From Streptomyces sparsogenes (GTDB taxonomy: Bacteria; Actinomycetota; Actinomycetes; Streptomycetales; Streptomycetaceae), in assembly GCF_001704635.1 (NCBI RefSeq), contig NZ_MAXF01000110.1:1-64000 (forward strand): a stretch of 64,000 bases of DNA, read 5' to 3'. Below, one piece after another: positions 1 through 8,359 of the stretch. Numbering within the stretch: position 1 is the first letter of the stretch; each line of letters starts with the position of its first letter. The notes under the pieces were generated by a model, which was given only the letters and a program-made list of their open reading frames with translations, did no database searches and had not been told where the DNA came from. The position numbers were made by a program, and so were the translations under genes.

Positions 1-408
1 ACAAGACCACCCGTGGCCATGGACTTCGGCCGCCTCACCCTGAGCGAGTCGCTGGTCCTGTACCTGTTCGGCGCCCCCGGCCAGCAGCGCTTCACCCGGC
101 TGTGGCAGGACATGACGCGCGGGGCCCTGGGCGCCCTCGTCCTCGCCGACACCCGGCGGCTCGAGCAGTCCTTCCCCGTCATGGCCATCCTCGAGGAGCA
201 CGGGCTGCCCTACGCCGTGGCCGTCAACCACTTCGAGGGCGCGCCGCACTTCGCCGAGGCGGAGGTCCGGGAAGCGCTCGACCTGCTGCCGGAGACCCCG
301 CTCGTCACCTGTGACGCCCGGGACCGGGTCTCCTCCACCCACGCCCTCATCGCCCTCGTGCAGTACCTGCAGAGCCGTCACGCCCACACCAGCCAGGAGC
401 CTGTGTGA
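1..408 (+). CDS. CvnD-type conservon GTPase, 5'-truncated by the window edge
   Basis: This is the C-terminal part of a small Ras-like GTPase of the conservon (cvn) type. In Streptomyces such GTPases act at the membrane with a CvnA sensor-like protein and the small CvnB/CvnC proteins. The frame is open from base 1 (TRPPVAMDFG), so the P-loop and the true start lie outside the window. Visible hallmarks are VAMDFGR, LFGAPGQQRF (the switch II/G3-like DxxG region as seen in CvnD proteins), VLADTRRL, and AVNHFEG at the place of the NKxD base-recognition motif. The last four bases (GTGA) overlap the start of the P450 gene, so the two are translationally coupled. The family call rests on this linkage plus the motifs. 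Partial gene; function inferred from the family. Confidence 0.85.
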   Translation, partial: TRPPVAMDFGRLTLSESLVLYLFGAPGQQRFTRLWQDMTRGALGALVLADTRRLEQSFPVMAILEEHGLPYAVAVNHFEGAPHFAEAEVREALDLLPETPLVTCDARDRVSSTHALIALVQYLQSRHAHTSQEPV

Positions 409-1889
409 CCTACCGCCCCGCCGCGGAGGTCGGAGCCGGAGCCGTGCCGCCCCCGGGCTGCCCCGCGCACGCGGGGCGCCCCGGGCCCGGCAGCCCCGCC
501 CGCCCCGCCGCCCAGGGCCTGCCCCTGTACGGTCCGGATTTCGCCGCCGATCCGCACGCCTTCTACGAGCGGCTGCGCCGATTCGGACCGATCGCCCCGG
601 TGGAGCTGTCCCCCGGAGTCGAGGCCTACCTGATCACCAGCTACTCCCTCGCGCTGGACGTGCTCCGGGACACCGAGCGGTTCGCCAAGGACCCCCGCGG
701 CTGGCGCGCGCTGGGCGAGGGGCGGATCCCCCCGGACTGCCCGGTGGGCCCCATGATGATGTACCGGCCCAACGCGCTGTTCAACGACGGCGAGGCACAC
801 GCCCGGCTGCGCGGAGTGATCACCGACAGCCTCACCCGGCTGGACCCCTACGCGCTGAGCGAGTACGTCGAGCGCAGCGCCGAGACCCTGATCGACGCCT
901 TCGCCGACAAGGGCGAGGCGGACCTGCTGAGCGAGTACGCCGCGGCCGTCCCGCTGCTCGTCTTCAACCGGCTCTTCGGCTATCCCGCGGAACACGGGCT
1001 GCGCCTGGTCGGGACGATGGCCAAGCTCTTCGACAGCGGTGAGGACGCGGCGGAGGCCAACCAGGAGCTGCAGGACTACATGGCGGGCCTGATCGCCACC
1101 AAGCGCGAGCGGCCCGGCCCGGACCTCACCTCCTGGATGCTGGCCCACCCCTCCCGGCTGGCCGAGGACGAGCTGCTGCAGCAGCTCATGCTGATCCTGG
1201 CCGCCGGCACCGAACCCCAGCTCAACCTGATCGCCAACGCGCTGCGCCTGCTGCTCTCGGACGACCGGTTCGCCGGGGAGCTCTCCGGCGGCAGCATGCC
1301 CGTCCAGGACGCCATCGACGAGGTCCTGTGGACCGACCCCCCGCTGGCCAACTTCGGCACCCGGTTCGCCCGCCGCGACCTGGAGCTGGCGGGCGTACGG
1401 ATCCGCAGGGGCGAGCCGGTGCTCACCAGCTACGCCGCCGCCAACACGGACCCCGAGCTGACCTCCGAGGGGCGGCTCGGCAACCGGGCCCACCTCGCCT
1501 GGAGCATCGGCGCCCACCGCTGCCCCGCCGAGAGCCCGGCCCGGGTGATCGCCTCGGTGGCCATCGAGAAGCTCCTCGACCGGCTGCCGGACGTGCGGCT
1601 GGCCGTGCCCGCCGACCAGCTCGCCTGGCGCCCCGGCCCCTTCCACCGCGCGCTGGCGGCGCTGCCGGTCCGCTTCCCCGTCAGCACCGTGGGCCCCGTC
1701 GGCGCCCTCGGCTCCGCCGGCACCGTGGGCCCCGCCCGTTCCGCCGACCCCGCGACGGGCCCCCGGCCCCCGGCCGCGACCGCCCCCGCGGCCGTCCCGC
1801 AGCCGGCCGCGCCGAGCCGGACGGAGCCCGGGCAGGCGGCCCAGCGGCGCCGCTGGGGCGCGCTCGCGGCGTGGTGGCGGGGCCAGTGA
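405..1889 (+). CDS. Conservon cytochrome P450, CYP157-like, lacking the K-helix ExxR
   Basis: Cytochrome P450 of 494 aa, usually the last gene of a conservon; substrate unknown. The heme-ligand loop reads WSIGAHRCPAE with the thiolate Cys at residue 373. The I-helix region reads AAGTEPQLNLI and lacks the usual acid/alcohol Thr pair. The K-helix position reads EVLW (306-309), so the normally invariant Arg of ExxR is missing. This matches what is known for the CYP157 family, where the conservon P450 lacks ExxR. The last ~60 residues are an Ala/Pro/Thr-rich tail ending in a Trp/Arg-rich stretch (AAWWRGQ), perhaps a membrane-proximal tail. The GTG start overlaps the GTPase stop. A redox partner is not visible nearby. 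Confidence 0.9.
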   Translation: MTYRPAAEVGAGAVPPPGCPAHAGRPGPGSPARPAAQGLPLYGPDFAADPHAFYERLRRFGPIAPVELSPGVEAYLITSYSLALDVLRDTERFAKDPRGWRALGEGRIPPDCPVGPMMMYRPNALFNDGEAHARLRGVITDSLTRLDPYALSEYVERSAETLIDAFADKGEADLLSEYAAAVPLLVFNRLFGYPAEHGLRLVGTMAKLFDSGEDAAEANQELQDYMAGLIATKRERPGPDLTSWMLAHPSRLAEDELLQQLMLILAAGTEPQLNLIANALRLLLSDDRFAGELSGGSMPVQDAIDEVLWTDPPLANFGTRFARRDLELAGVRIRRGEPVLTSYAAANTDPELTSEGRLGNRAHLAWSIGAHRCPAESPARVIASVAIEKLLDRLPDVRLAVPADQLAWRPGPFHRALAALPVRFPVSTVGPVGALGSAGTVGPARSADPATGPRPPAATAPAAVPQPAAPSRTEPGQAAQRRRWGALAAWWRGQ

Positions 1890-1982
1890 GCGGGCCGGGG
1901 CCAGGGCTGCCCGGCTGACCGCGCCGCCGCCCTCCCCGGGGGGACTGGGCGGCGGTACTGGCGACCGCTTACGATCCTCTCC

Positions 1983-4085
1983 GTGTCCAAACTGACCGAC
2001 GTCCCCAAACGGATCCTGATCGGGCGGGCGCTGCGCAGCGACAAGCTGGGAGAAACCCTCCTCCCCAAGCGCATCGCGCTCCCCGTCTTCGCCTCCGACC
2101 CGCTGTCCTCCGTCGCTTACGCGCCAGGGCAGGTGATGATCGTTCTCTCGGTGGCGGGTGCGTCGGCCTATCACTACAGCCCCTGGATCACTGTCGCGAT
2201 CATCGTGCTGATGTTCACGGTGGTCGCCTCGTACCGCCAGAACGTGCACGCCTATCCCAGCGGCGGCGGGGACTACGAGGTCGCCACCACCAACCTCGGC
2301 CCCCGGGCGGGCCTGACCGTCGCCAGCGCCCTGCTGGTCGACTACGTCCTGACCGTGGCGGTGTCGATCTCCTCGGGCGTGGAGAACCTGGGGTCCGCCG
2401 TCCCCTTCATCGTCGAGCACAAGACGGCGTGCGCGATCGGCATCATCGTGCTGCTGACCCTGATGAACCTGCGCGGTGTGCGCGAGTCCGGCAAGCTGTT
2501 CGCGATCCCCACCTACGTCTTCGTCGCCGGCGTCTTCATCATGATCGCCTGGGGCGCCTACCGGGGGCTGATCCTCGGCGACGACATGAAGGCGCCCACC
2601 GCCGGCTACGAGATCAAGGCCGAGCACACCGGACTCGCCGGCTTCGCGCTGGTCTTCCTGCTGCTGCGGGCCTTCTCCGACGGCTGCGCCGCGCTCACCG
2701 GCGTCGAGGCGATCAGCAACGGCGTGCCGGCCTTCCGCAAGCCCAAGAGCCGCAACGCCGCCACCACCCTGGCGCTGATGGGCGGCCTCGCCGTCACCAT
2801 GTTCTGCGGGATCATCGCCCTGGCGCTGACCACCGATGTGAAGATGGCCGAGAACCCGGCCAAGGACCTGCTCAAGCAGGGCGTGGCGCTCGGGGAGAAC
2901 TACACCCAGGACCCGGTGATCACCCAGGTCGCGGCGGCCGTCTTCGGCGACGGCTCGCTGCTGTTCGTGGTGCTGGCCGCGGCCACCGCGCTGGTCCTGT
3001 TCCTGGCCGCCAACACCGCGTACAACGGCTTCCCGCTGCTCGGCGCGATCCTCGCCCAGGACCGCTACCTCCCGCGCCAGCTCCACACCCGCGGCGACCG
3101 GCTCGCCTTCTCCAACGGCATCGTGCTGCTCGCCGGAGCCGCGGCCGTCCTGGTCTACATCTACGGGGCCGACTCGACCCGGCTGATCCAGCTCTACATC
3201 GTCGGGGTCTTCGTCTCCTTCACGCTCAGCCAGACCGGCATGGTGCGGCACTGGAACCGCCACCTGGCGACCGAGCAGGACCCCGCGGTGCGCCGCCGGA
3301 TGCTCCGCTCGCGCGCGATCAACACCTTCGGCGCCTTCTTCACCGGCCTGGTGCTGGCCGTGGTGCTGCTGACCAAGTTCACCCACGGCGCCTGGGTCGC
3401 CCTGCTCGGCATGGTCTTCTTCTACGGCGTCATGACCGCGATCCGCCGCCACTACGACAGCGTCTCCGGCGAGCTGTCGGCCTTCGAGGAGGACGAGTAC
3501 GAGACCGTACGCCCCTCCCGGGTGCACTCCATCGTCCTCGTCTCCAAGATCCACAAGCCGACGCTGCGCGCCCTCGCCTACGCTAAGCTGATGCGCTCCC
3601 ACAAGCTGGAGGCGCTGAGCGTCAGCGTGGACGCGGCCGAGACCAAGGCGCTCCAGGAGGAGTGGACCGAACGCGGCATAGACGTGCCCCTGAAGATCCT
3701 CGACTCGCCCTACCGCGAGATCACCCGCCCCGCCATCGACTACGTCAAGAGCCTGCGCCGGGAGAGCCCCCGCGACGTGATCTCCGTCTTCATCCCGGAG
3801 TACGTGGTCGGCCGCTGGTACGAGCACCTGCTGCACAACCAGAGCGCACTGCGGCTCAAGGGCCGGCTGCTGTTCACCCCGGGCGTCATGGTGACCTCGG
3901 TGCCCTGGCAGCTGGACTCCTCCGAGCTGGCCCGCAAGCGCGCCCGCAAGCGGGCCGAATGGCATGCGCCGGGCGCCGTGCGGCGCGGGCCGGTGGGGCC
4001 GCCGAAGGGCGAGAAGGCGGGCGCCGCGGCGCGGCCGGACGACGCCGCACCGCGGCCGGACGGCGTCACGGAGACGAGGGCCTAG
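1983..4085 (+). CDS. APC-superfamily amino acid permease with cytosolic C-terminal domain
   Basis: Integral membrane transporter of 700 aa from the amino acid-polyamine-organocation superfamily. The N-terminus contains the typical first helix region (PVFASDPLSSVAYAPGQ), followed by about twelve hydrophobic segments up to residue ~490. The remaining ~200 residues are soluble, ending in a charged Ala/Arg/Pro-rich tail. Substrate cannot be read from sequence; close relatives are annotated as amino acid permeases. The GTG start is chosen because it directly precedes the conserved SKLTDVPKRILIGR segment. It lies 93 nt after the P450 and 74 nt before the RNA methyltransferase; all three are co-directional, but the spacing suggests separate transcription units. 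Confidence 0.85.
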   Translation: MSKLTDVPKRILIGRALRSDKLGETLLPKRIALPVFASDPLSSVAYAPGQVMIVLSVAGASAYHYSPWITVAIIVLMFTVVASYRQNVHAYPSGGGDYEVATTNLGPRAGLTVASALLVDYVLTVAVSISSGVENLGSAVPFIVEHKTACAIGIIVLLTLMNLRGVRESGKLFAIPTYVFVAGVFIMIAWGAYRGLILGDDMKAPTAGYEIKAEHTGLAGFALVFLLLRAFSDGCAALTGVEAISNGVPAFRKPKSRNAATTLALMGGLAVTMFCGIIALALTTDVKMAENPAKDLLKQGVALGENYTQDPVITQVAAAVFGDGSLLFVVLAAATALVLFLAANTAYNGFPLLGAILAQDRYLPRQLHTRGDRLAFSNGIVLLAGAAAVLVYIYGADSTRLIQLYIVGVFVSFTLSQTGMVRHWNRHLATEQDPAVRRRMLRSRAINTFGAFFTGLVLAVVLLTKFTHGAWVALLGMVFFYGVMTAIRRHYDSVSGELSAFEEDEYETVRPSRVHSIVLVSKIHKPTLRALAYAKLMRSHKLEALSVSVDAAETKALQEEWTERGIDVPLKILDSPYREITRPAIDYVKSLRRESPRDVISVFIPEYVVGRWYEHLLHNQSALRLKGRLLFTPGVMVTSVPWQLDSSELARKRARKRAEWHAPGAVRRGPVGPPKGEKAGAAARPDDAAPRPDGVTETRA

Positions 4086-4159
4086 ACTGGTGGGCTGGCG
4101 CCCCACCCGGGCGCGCCTCCTGACAATCCCCCCGCCCCGACCTCTGGAGCCGAGCCGCC

Positions 4160-5515
4160 ATGCACCGTGAACCCAAGGCGTCGCTGGTCGGCGAGGAGTA
4201 CGAGGTCGAGGTCGGGCCCGTCGCGCACGGCGGCCACTGCGTCGCCCGCACCTCCGAGGGCCGGGTGCTGTTCGTCCGGCACGCGCTGCCCGGCGAGCGC
4301 GTCGTCGCCCGGGTGACCGAGGGCGAGGAGGGATCGCGGTTCCTGCGTGCCGACGCGGTCCGGGTGCTGGACGCCTCCAAGGACCGCGTCGAGGCCCCCT
4401 GCCCGTTCTCCGGCCCCGGCCGGTGCGGCGGCTGCGACTGGCAGCACGCGGCCCCGGGCGCCCAGCGCCGGCTGAAGGCCGAGGTGATCACCGAGCAGCT
4501 GAGCCGGCTGGCGGGGCTCACCCCCGAGGAGGCCCGCTGGGACGGCACCGTCGAGCCCGCCCCCGGCGACAAGGTCGCCCGGGGCGAGGTCCCGGCCTGG
4601 CGCACGCGCGTCCAGTACGCCGTGGACGAGCAGGGACGCCCCGGTCTGCGCCGCCACCGCTCCCACGAGGTCGAGCCCATCGACCACTGCCTGATCGCCG
4701 CCCCCGGCGTCAGCGAACTCGGCGTCGAGAAGCGCGAATGGCCGCAGATCGCGACCGTCGAGGCGATCGCCGCCACGGGCTCCTCCGACCGCCAGGTCGT
4801 CCTCACCCCGCGCCCCGGCGGCCGGCTCCCCCTGGTGGAGCTGGACCGTCCCGTCTCCGTCCTGCGCCTGGGAGAAACCCAGGCAGGCGGCGCGGCGCGG
4901 GAAGGCACCCGCGCCGTGCACCGGGTCCACGGCCGCCCCTTCGTCCGCGAGCGCGCCGCCGGCCGCACCTGGCGGGTCGGCGAGGGCGGCTTCTGGCAGG
5001 TCCACCCCAAGGCCGCCGACGTGCTCGTCGAGGCCGTGATGCAGGGCCTGATGCCGCGCAAGGGCGAGACCGCCCTCGACCTGTACTGCGGCGTCGGCCT
5101 CTTCGCGGGCGCCCTCGCCGAACGGGTCGGGGAGCGCGGCGCGGTGCTGGGCATCGAATCCGGCAAGCGCGCGGTGGAGGACGCCCGCCACAACCTCCGC
5201 GACCTCGACCGGGTCCGGATCGAGCACGGCAGGGTCGAGCAGGTCCTGCCCCGCACCGGCATCACCGAGGCCGACCTGATCGTCCTCGACCCGCCCCGCG
5301 CCGGCGCGGGCAAGGAGACCGTCACCCGCCTGTCCTCCCTCGGCGCCCGCCGCATCGCCTACGTCGCCTGCGACCCGGCCGCCCTGGCGCGCGACCTCAC
5401 CTACTTCCGCGACGCCGGCTACACCCCGCGCCGGCTGCGCGCCTTCGACCTCTTCCCGGTGACGCACCACGTGGAGTGCGTGGCGATTCTGGAGCCTGCG
5501 GGAAAGAGGCGCTGA
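4160..5515 (+). CDS. Class I SAM-dependent RNA (uracil-5-)-methyltransferase, TrmA/RumA family
   Basis: Predicted to make 5-methyluridine in rRNA or tRNA. Domains in order: N-terminal TRAM-like OB fold (residues ~8-70), an iron-sulfur cluster segment with Cys81, Cys89, Cys92 (CPFSGPGRCGGC) and a fourth candidate Cys177, then a Rossmann methyltransferase (LDLYCGVGLFAGALAE is the SAM loop). The catalytic motif is VACDPAALARDL with nucleophile Cys404. Length (451 aa) is normal for the family. Whether 23S rRNA or tRNA is the target cannot be told from sequence. It is the last conserved housekeeping-type gene before the accessory island: the restriction remnant begins about 45 nt past its stop codon on the other strand. 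Confidence 0.9.
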   Translation: MHREPKASLVGEEYEVEVGPVAHGGHCVARTSEGRVLFVRHALPGERVVARVTEGEEGSRFLRADAVRVLDASKDRVEAPCPFSGPGRCGGCDWQHAAPGAQRRLKAEVITEQLSRLAGLTPEEARWDGTVEPAPGDKVARGEVPAWRTRVQYAVDEQGRPGLRRHRSHEVEPIDHCLIAAPGVSELGVEKREWPQIATVEAIAATGSSDRQVVLTPRPGGRLPLVELDRPVSVLRLGETQAGGAAREGTRAVHRVHGRPFVRERAAGRTWRVGEGGFWQVHPKAADVLVEAVMQGLMPRKGETALDLYCGVGLFAGALAERVGERGAVLGIESGKRAVEDARHNLRDLDRVRIEHGRVEQVLPRTGITEADLIVLDPPRAGAGKETVTRLSSLGARRIAYVACDPAALARDLTYFRDAGYTPRRLRAFDLFPVTHHVECVAILEPAGKRR

Positions 5516-5559
5516 CCTGCGGTTTGGCGTAGTGATGGTGGGGCTCGACCTGTTTCGCG

Positions 5560-6966
5560 GTGTCCATGCTTCATGCGGATCGCGGCGGCCACGTCGAGGT
5601 GGTGCGGGTCCTGGAGCCGAGCCGTGTGACCGCGGGCACGGCATGCCTCCCGCAGTGCGACGGTCACGAAGTCCTCGAAAAGCTTGTTCATGTCGAACAG
5701 GAACCCGTCGACCCGCAGTCCGCCGACGGCATGCTGGACGGACGCGTCAGCCAGGACAGCCCGGACCAGGTGCAGAGCCTGGTGGTACCGCGCGTTGAGG
5801 CGTGACGGCCGCCACTGTGACAGCGGCTGTCCGCGCGCGGGGAGAGCTCGACGAAGGCGAAGCGCCGCCGCATGGCCGCGTCGACGAGGGCGATCGAGCG
5901 GTCCGCGGTGTTCATGGTGCCGATGACGAACAGGTTGGGCGGCAGAGCGAAGTCGTCGCCGGAGTAGGTGAGGCACACGGACTTGTTCACGGTATTCCAG
6001 CAGGAAGTACAGCTCGCCGAAGATCTTCGCCAGATTGGCGCGGTTGATCTCGTCGATGATCAGAAAGTGCGGGATATGGCGGTTGCCCTCACGGGAGGCC
6101 AGATCGGCCAGTTCGCGCAGCGGGCCGGCGGTGAGCCGGAAGGCGACCTCCCGCGGATCCTCCTGGGGGCGGAATCCCTCGATGAAGTCCTTGTACGAGT
6201 ACGAGGGATGAAACTGGAGGAGTTTCACCTGCCCCGGCCCGCCGCCGAGGAACTCGGCGAGTTTGAGGGCGAGATACGTCTTGCCGGTGCCGGGCGGGCC
6301 CGACAGCACCAACTGGCGCTCGTCCCACAGCAGGTCGCGGGCCTCCCGGAGCCAGCCGACCTCGTGCACGAGGAGTTCCGTGGCGAGTTCGTCCGTCGGG
6401 ACGGGCAGCTCCAGATCCCGTCGGGCCGCCAGGGCGGGGATCTCCACGCTCAGGTCCCGATCGGCCGCAACCTTGCCGCAGGTGCCGGGCCTGGAGTGTT
6501 ACCAGCCCCTCGGGCAGCCACAGCCGCCGGACGAGGTCGAGGCCGGAGACGTTGGAACCGCGCACCAGCCAGGCCCGGTTGGGGGCCCCACCACACCTGG
6601 TCGAGGTAGTCGGAGAGCGGATGGCCGTCGGCCGACTTCCACTCCAGCCAGCCGTTGGCGCTGCGGCCGACGAGGATTTCGGCGGCAGCCGACGGAGAAG
6701 TTGCACTCGACGTCCTGAACGAGCTCCAACCAGCCTGGCCAGGTTTCCGACTCCACGAGGTCGTCCTCGATCAGTCTCTGCCTCAGCCGGTACGACGACG
6801 GCATGCGGACAGGAAAGGACGGCACCACCTCCGGACGGCCCGGAGACCCGGCCAGGACGACGAACTTCTGGCTTCCGTTCGTCCCCTTCTCGGTCAGCAG
6901 CCGTCCTCGGGCCTCGGGGCCGCCGCCCGGCAGGCACAGGCGGAACTCCGGGTACTCGTGGGCCAT
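5560..6966 (-). pseudogene. Decayed McrBC restriction locus (mcrB fused to 3' part of mcrC)
   Basis: Remnant of a 5-methylcytosine-dependent restriction system. Reading the minus strand from ATG 6966: an N-terminal region resembling DUF4357 (FVVLAGS, then AAAEILVGRSANGWLEWK), the McrB linker (AWLVRGSNVSG), an AAA+ GTPase domain with Walker A (LSGPPGTGKTYLAL), Walker B (FLIIDEINRANLAKIFGE) and the NTAD region (IGTMNTADRSIALVDAAMRR). It then jumps into McrC sequence (FLFDMNKLFEDFVTVALREA, LQDPHHLD) and stops near 5560, before the nuclease core would be complete. Frame changes are needed near 6692, 6580, 6500 and 5995, and the McrB-McrC junction lies near 5818. The 3' end of mcrB and the 5' end of mcrC are missing. 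No functional product is expected. Confidence 0.8.
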
Positions 6967-7043
6967 GGATCGGCCTTTTGCCTGGTTAGGTCGGGTGCGC
7001 AGCGTACGGGGCGGCACTGACACCGCCAGTCGGCCGATCGCCG

Positions 7044-8324
7044 TCAGGTGCCCCTGAGCAGACGTTGGGCGGAGCTGTTGATCCACGCCCCGATGGTCTT
7101 GCGCAGGCTCTGGTTCTCCGAGAGGTGCGCCTCGTACTGCGGCCAGTGAACGCGGGTCCGCTCGATGGTCTGCACGGCCTCCTGGCGCAGTCGGGCGTCG
7201 GTTGTCCCGAATCGGCGGTCGAGGGCGCCTTCGAGCCGGTCGAAGGCGGCGAGCCGTACTCGTTCGAAGGACTTGCTGCCGCCGAACTTGAGCCCGAGGT
7301 CCTCCGGTTCGTCGCTGGGTGCGTAGGGCGCTGTGGACACCAGGTCGTATGCCGGCGACAGGGACGGGACCCGGCGGTCGCGATAGATCAGGGACCAGTT
7401 CTTCAGGTGAGCGTCCCCGTTGCCCACCAGAATGGAGAACGCTATCCGCCGGGCGGCCTCGCGTAGTGAGTCCCTGTCATGGCCGCGATAGGCGACAGCC
7501 GCGACCGTCTCGAACGTCGACTGGTACTTGTCCTGGGGGTATTTGTCTCTGACCTGCGCGAAGTCCTCGATGTGGATAGGGGCGCGGTGTTCGTCCTGTG
7601 TGCGGTCGAAACGGCGGACGGCGTAGGCCCACTGTTCGTCGTTCGGCCACATGCGGTCAGGCAGCCCGTCGAGCTCGTCACGGTGCATGAGGCGTACGTC
7701 GGGAACGTCGAGCCCTGCGGCCCGGGCCAGGGACATGATGGTGAACTCGTTGCGCGGTACGTCCGGGTGGCGGTAGTCCGGAAACTTGACCAGCCAGTCG
7801 CCGTGCACGCCGGCGGCGGGAACGGCGAGCCGGTCTCCTCTCGCCAGCATGGAGAACTTCAGGGCGACCCCTGCCAGAGAGAAACGCCATGGCGAGTCGG
7901 AGGACGGGAAGCCGTAGGCCCCACCGGGGCGTTTTCCCTCTCTTCTCGACTGCTCGCCGTCAGGCCATTCCCAGCCGTCGTCGGGGCCGTCGGCAGGCAG
8001 CACCTGGACGGCGCCGGGCAGGTCGTGGCCGACTTGCGCCAGAAGTTCCATCTCCCTGTCGAGTGAGACACCGCGATCGTCGGCGATCCACTCCCGCAGG
8101 GGGCCTTCGGGGAGGAGGTTCGAGAACCAGCGGGGCAGCCGCAGGGCGGACGCGTAGGGGGCGCGCAGGTTCTCTTCGAAGCGGAGGCCGAGGACCGGCC
8201 GCTGTGGGTCGGTCACGTAGGACTCGTTGACGACGAAGCGCGTGTGGTCGCCCTTCTGGCAGAGCGTGCCGATCCGGCGGGAGTGCAGGAGTACGGCGTA
8301 GTACGTCTCCGGGAGATTGGTCAT
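7044..8324 (-). CDS. HipA-family serine/threonine kinase-like protein
   Basis: A 426-aa HipA-like kinase. HipA toxins phosphorylate targets such as glutamyl-tRNA synthetase and cause growth arrest. Visible features: an N-terminal HipA subdomain (ENLRAPYASALRLPRWFSNL), a nucleotide-binding Lys in GDWLVKFPD, the catalytic loop VGNGDAHLKNW with Asp304, His306 and Asn309, and the metal-binding region SPAYDLVST in place of DFD. No HipB/Xre antitoxin gene is next to it; the upstream partner 35 nt away is a DUF262 gene on the same strand, so the two are likely co-transcribed. Several HipA relatives have been recruited to defence modules, so toxin-antitoxin action is not certain. The start ATG has only a distant AGGA as ribosome site. 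Confidence 0.85.
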   Translation of the reverse strand: MTNLPETYYAVLLHSRRIGTLCQKGDHTRFVVNESYVTDPQRPVLGLRFEENLRAPYASALRLPRWFSNLLPEGPLREWIADDRGVSLDREMELLAQVGHDLPGAVQVLPADGPDDGWEWPDGEQSRREGKRPGGAYGFPSSDSPWRFSLAGVALKFSMLARGDRLAVPAAGVHGDWLVKFPDYRHPDVPRNEFTIMSLARAAGLDVPDVRLMHRDELDGLPDRMWPNDEQWAYAVRRFDRTQDEHRAPIHIEDFAQVRDKYPQDKYQSTFETVAAVAYRGHDRDSLREAARRIAFSILVGNGDAHLKNWSLIYRDRRVPSLSPAYDLVSTAPYAPSDEPEDLGLKFGGSKSFERVRLAAFDRLEGALDRRFGTTDARLRQEAVQTIERTRVHWPQYEAHLSENQSLRKTIGAWINSSAQRLLRGT

Positions 8325-8359
8325 GCGGGGTGGTGTCCTGTTCGCGGTGAGCGGACCGG

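Noticed and set aside
378..4106. A 1242-codon open frame on the minus strand opposite the P450 and permease genes
   Set aside because: It is an antisense shadow of two clear genes; its composition (Gly/Asp/His/Gln/Arg-rich) is that of the non-coding frame in high-GC DNA.
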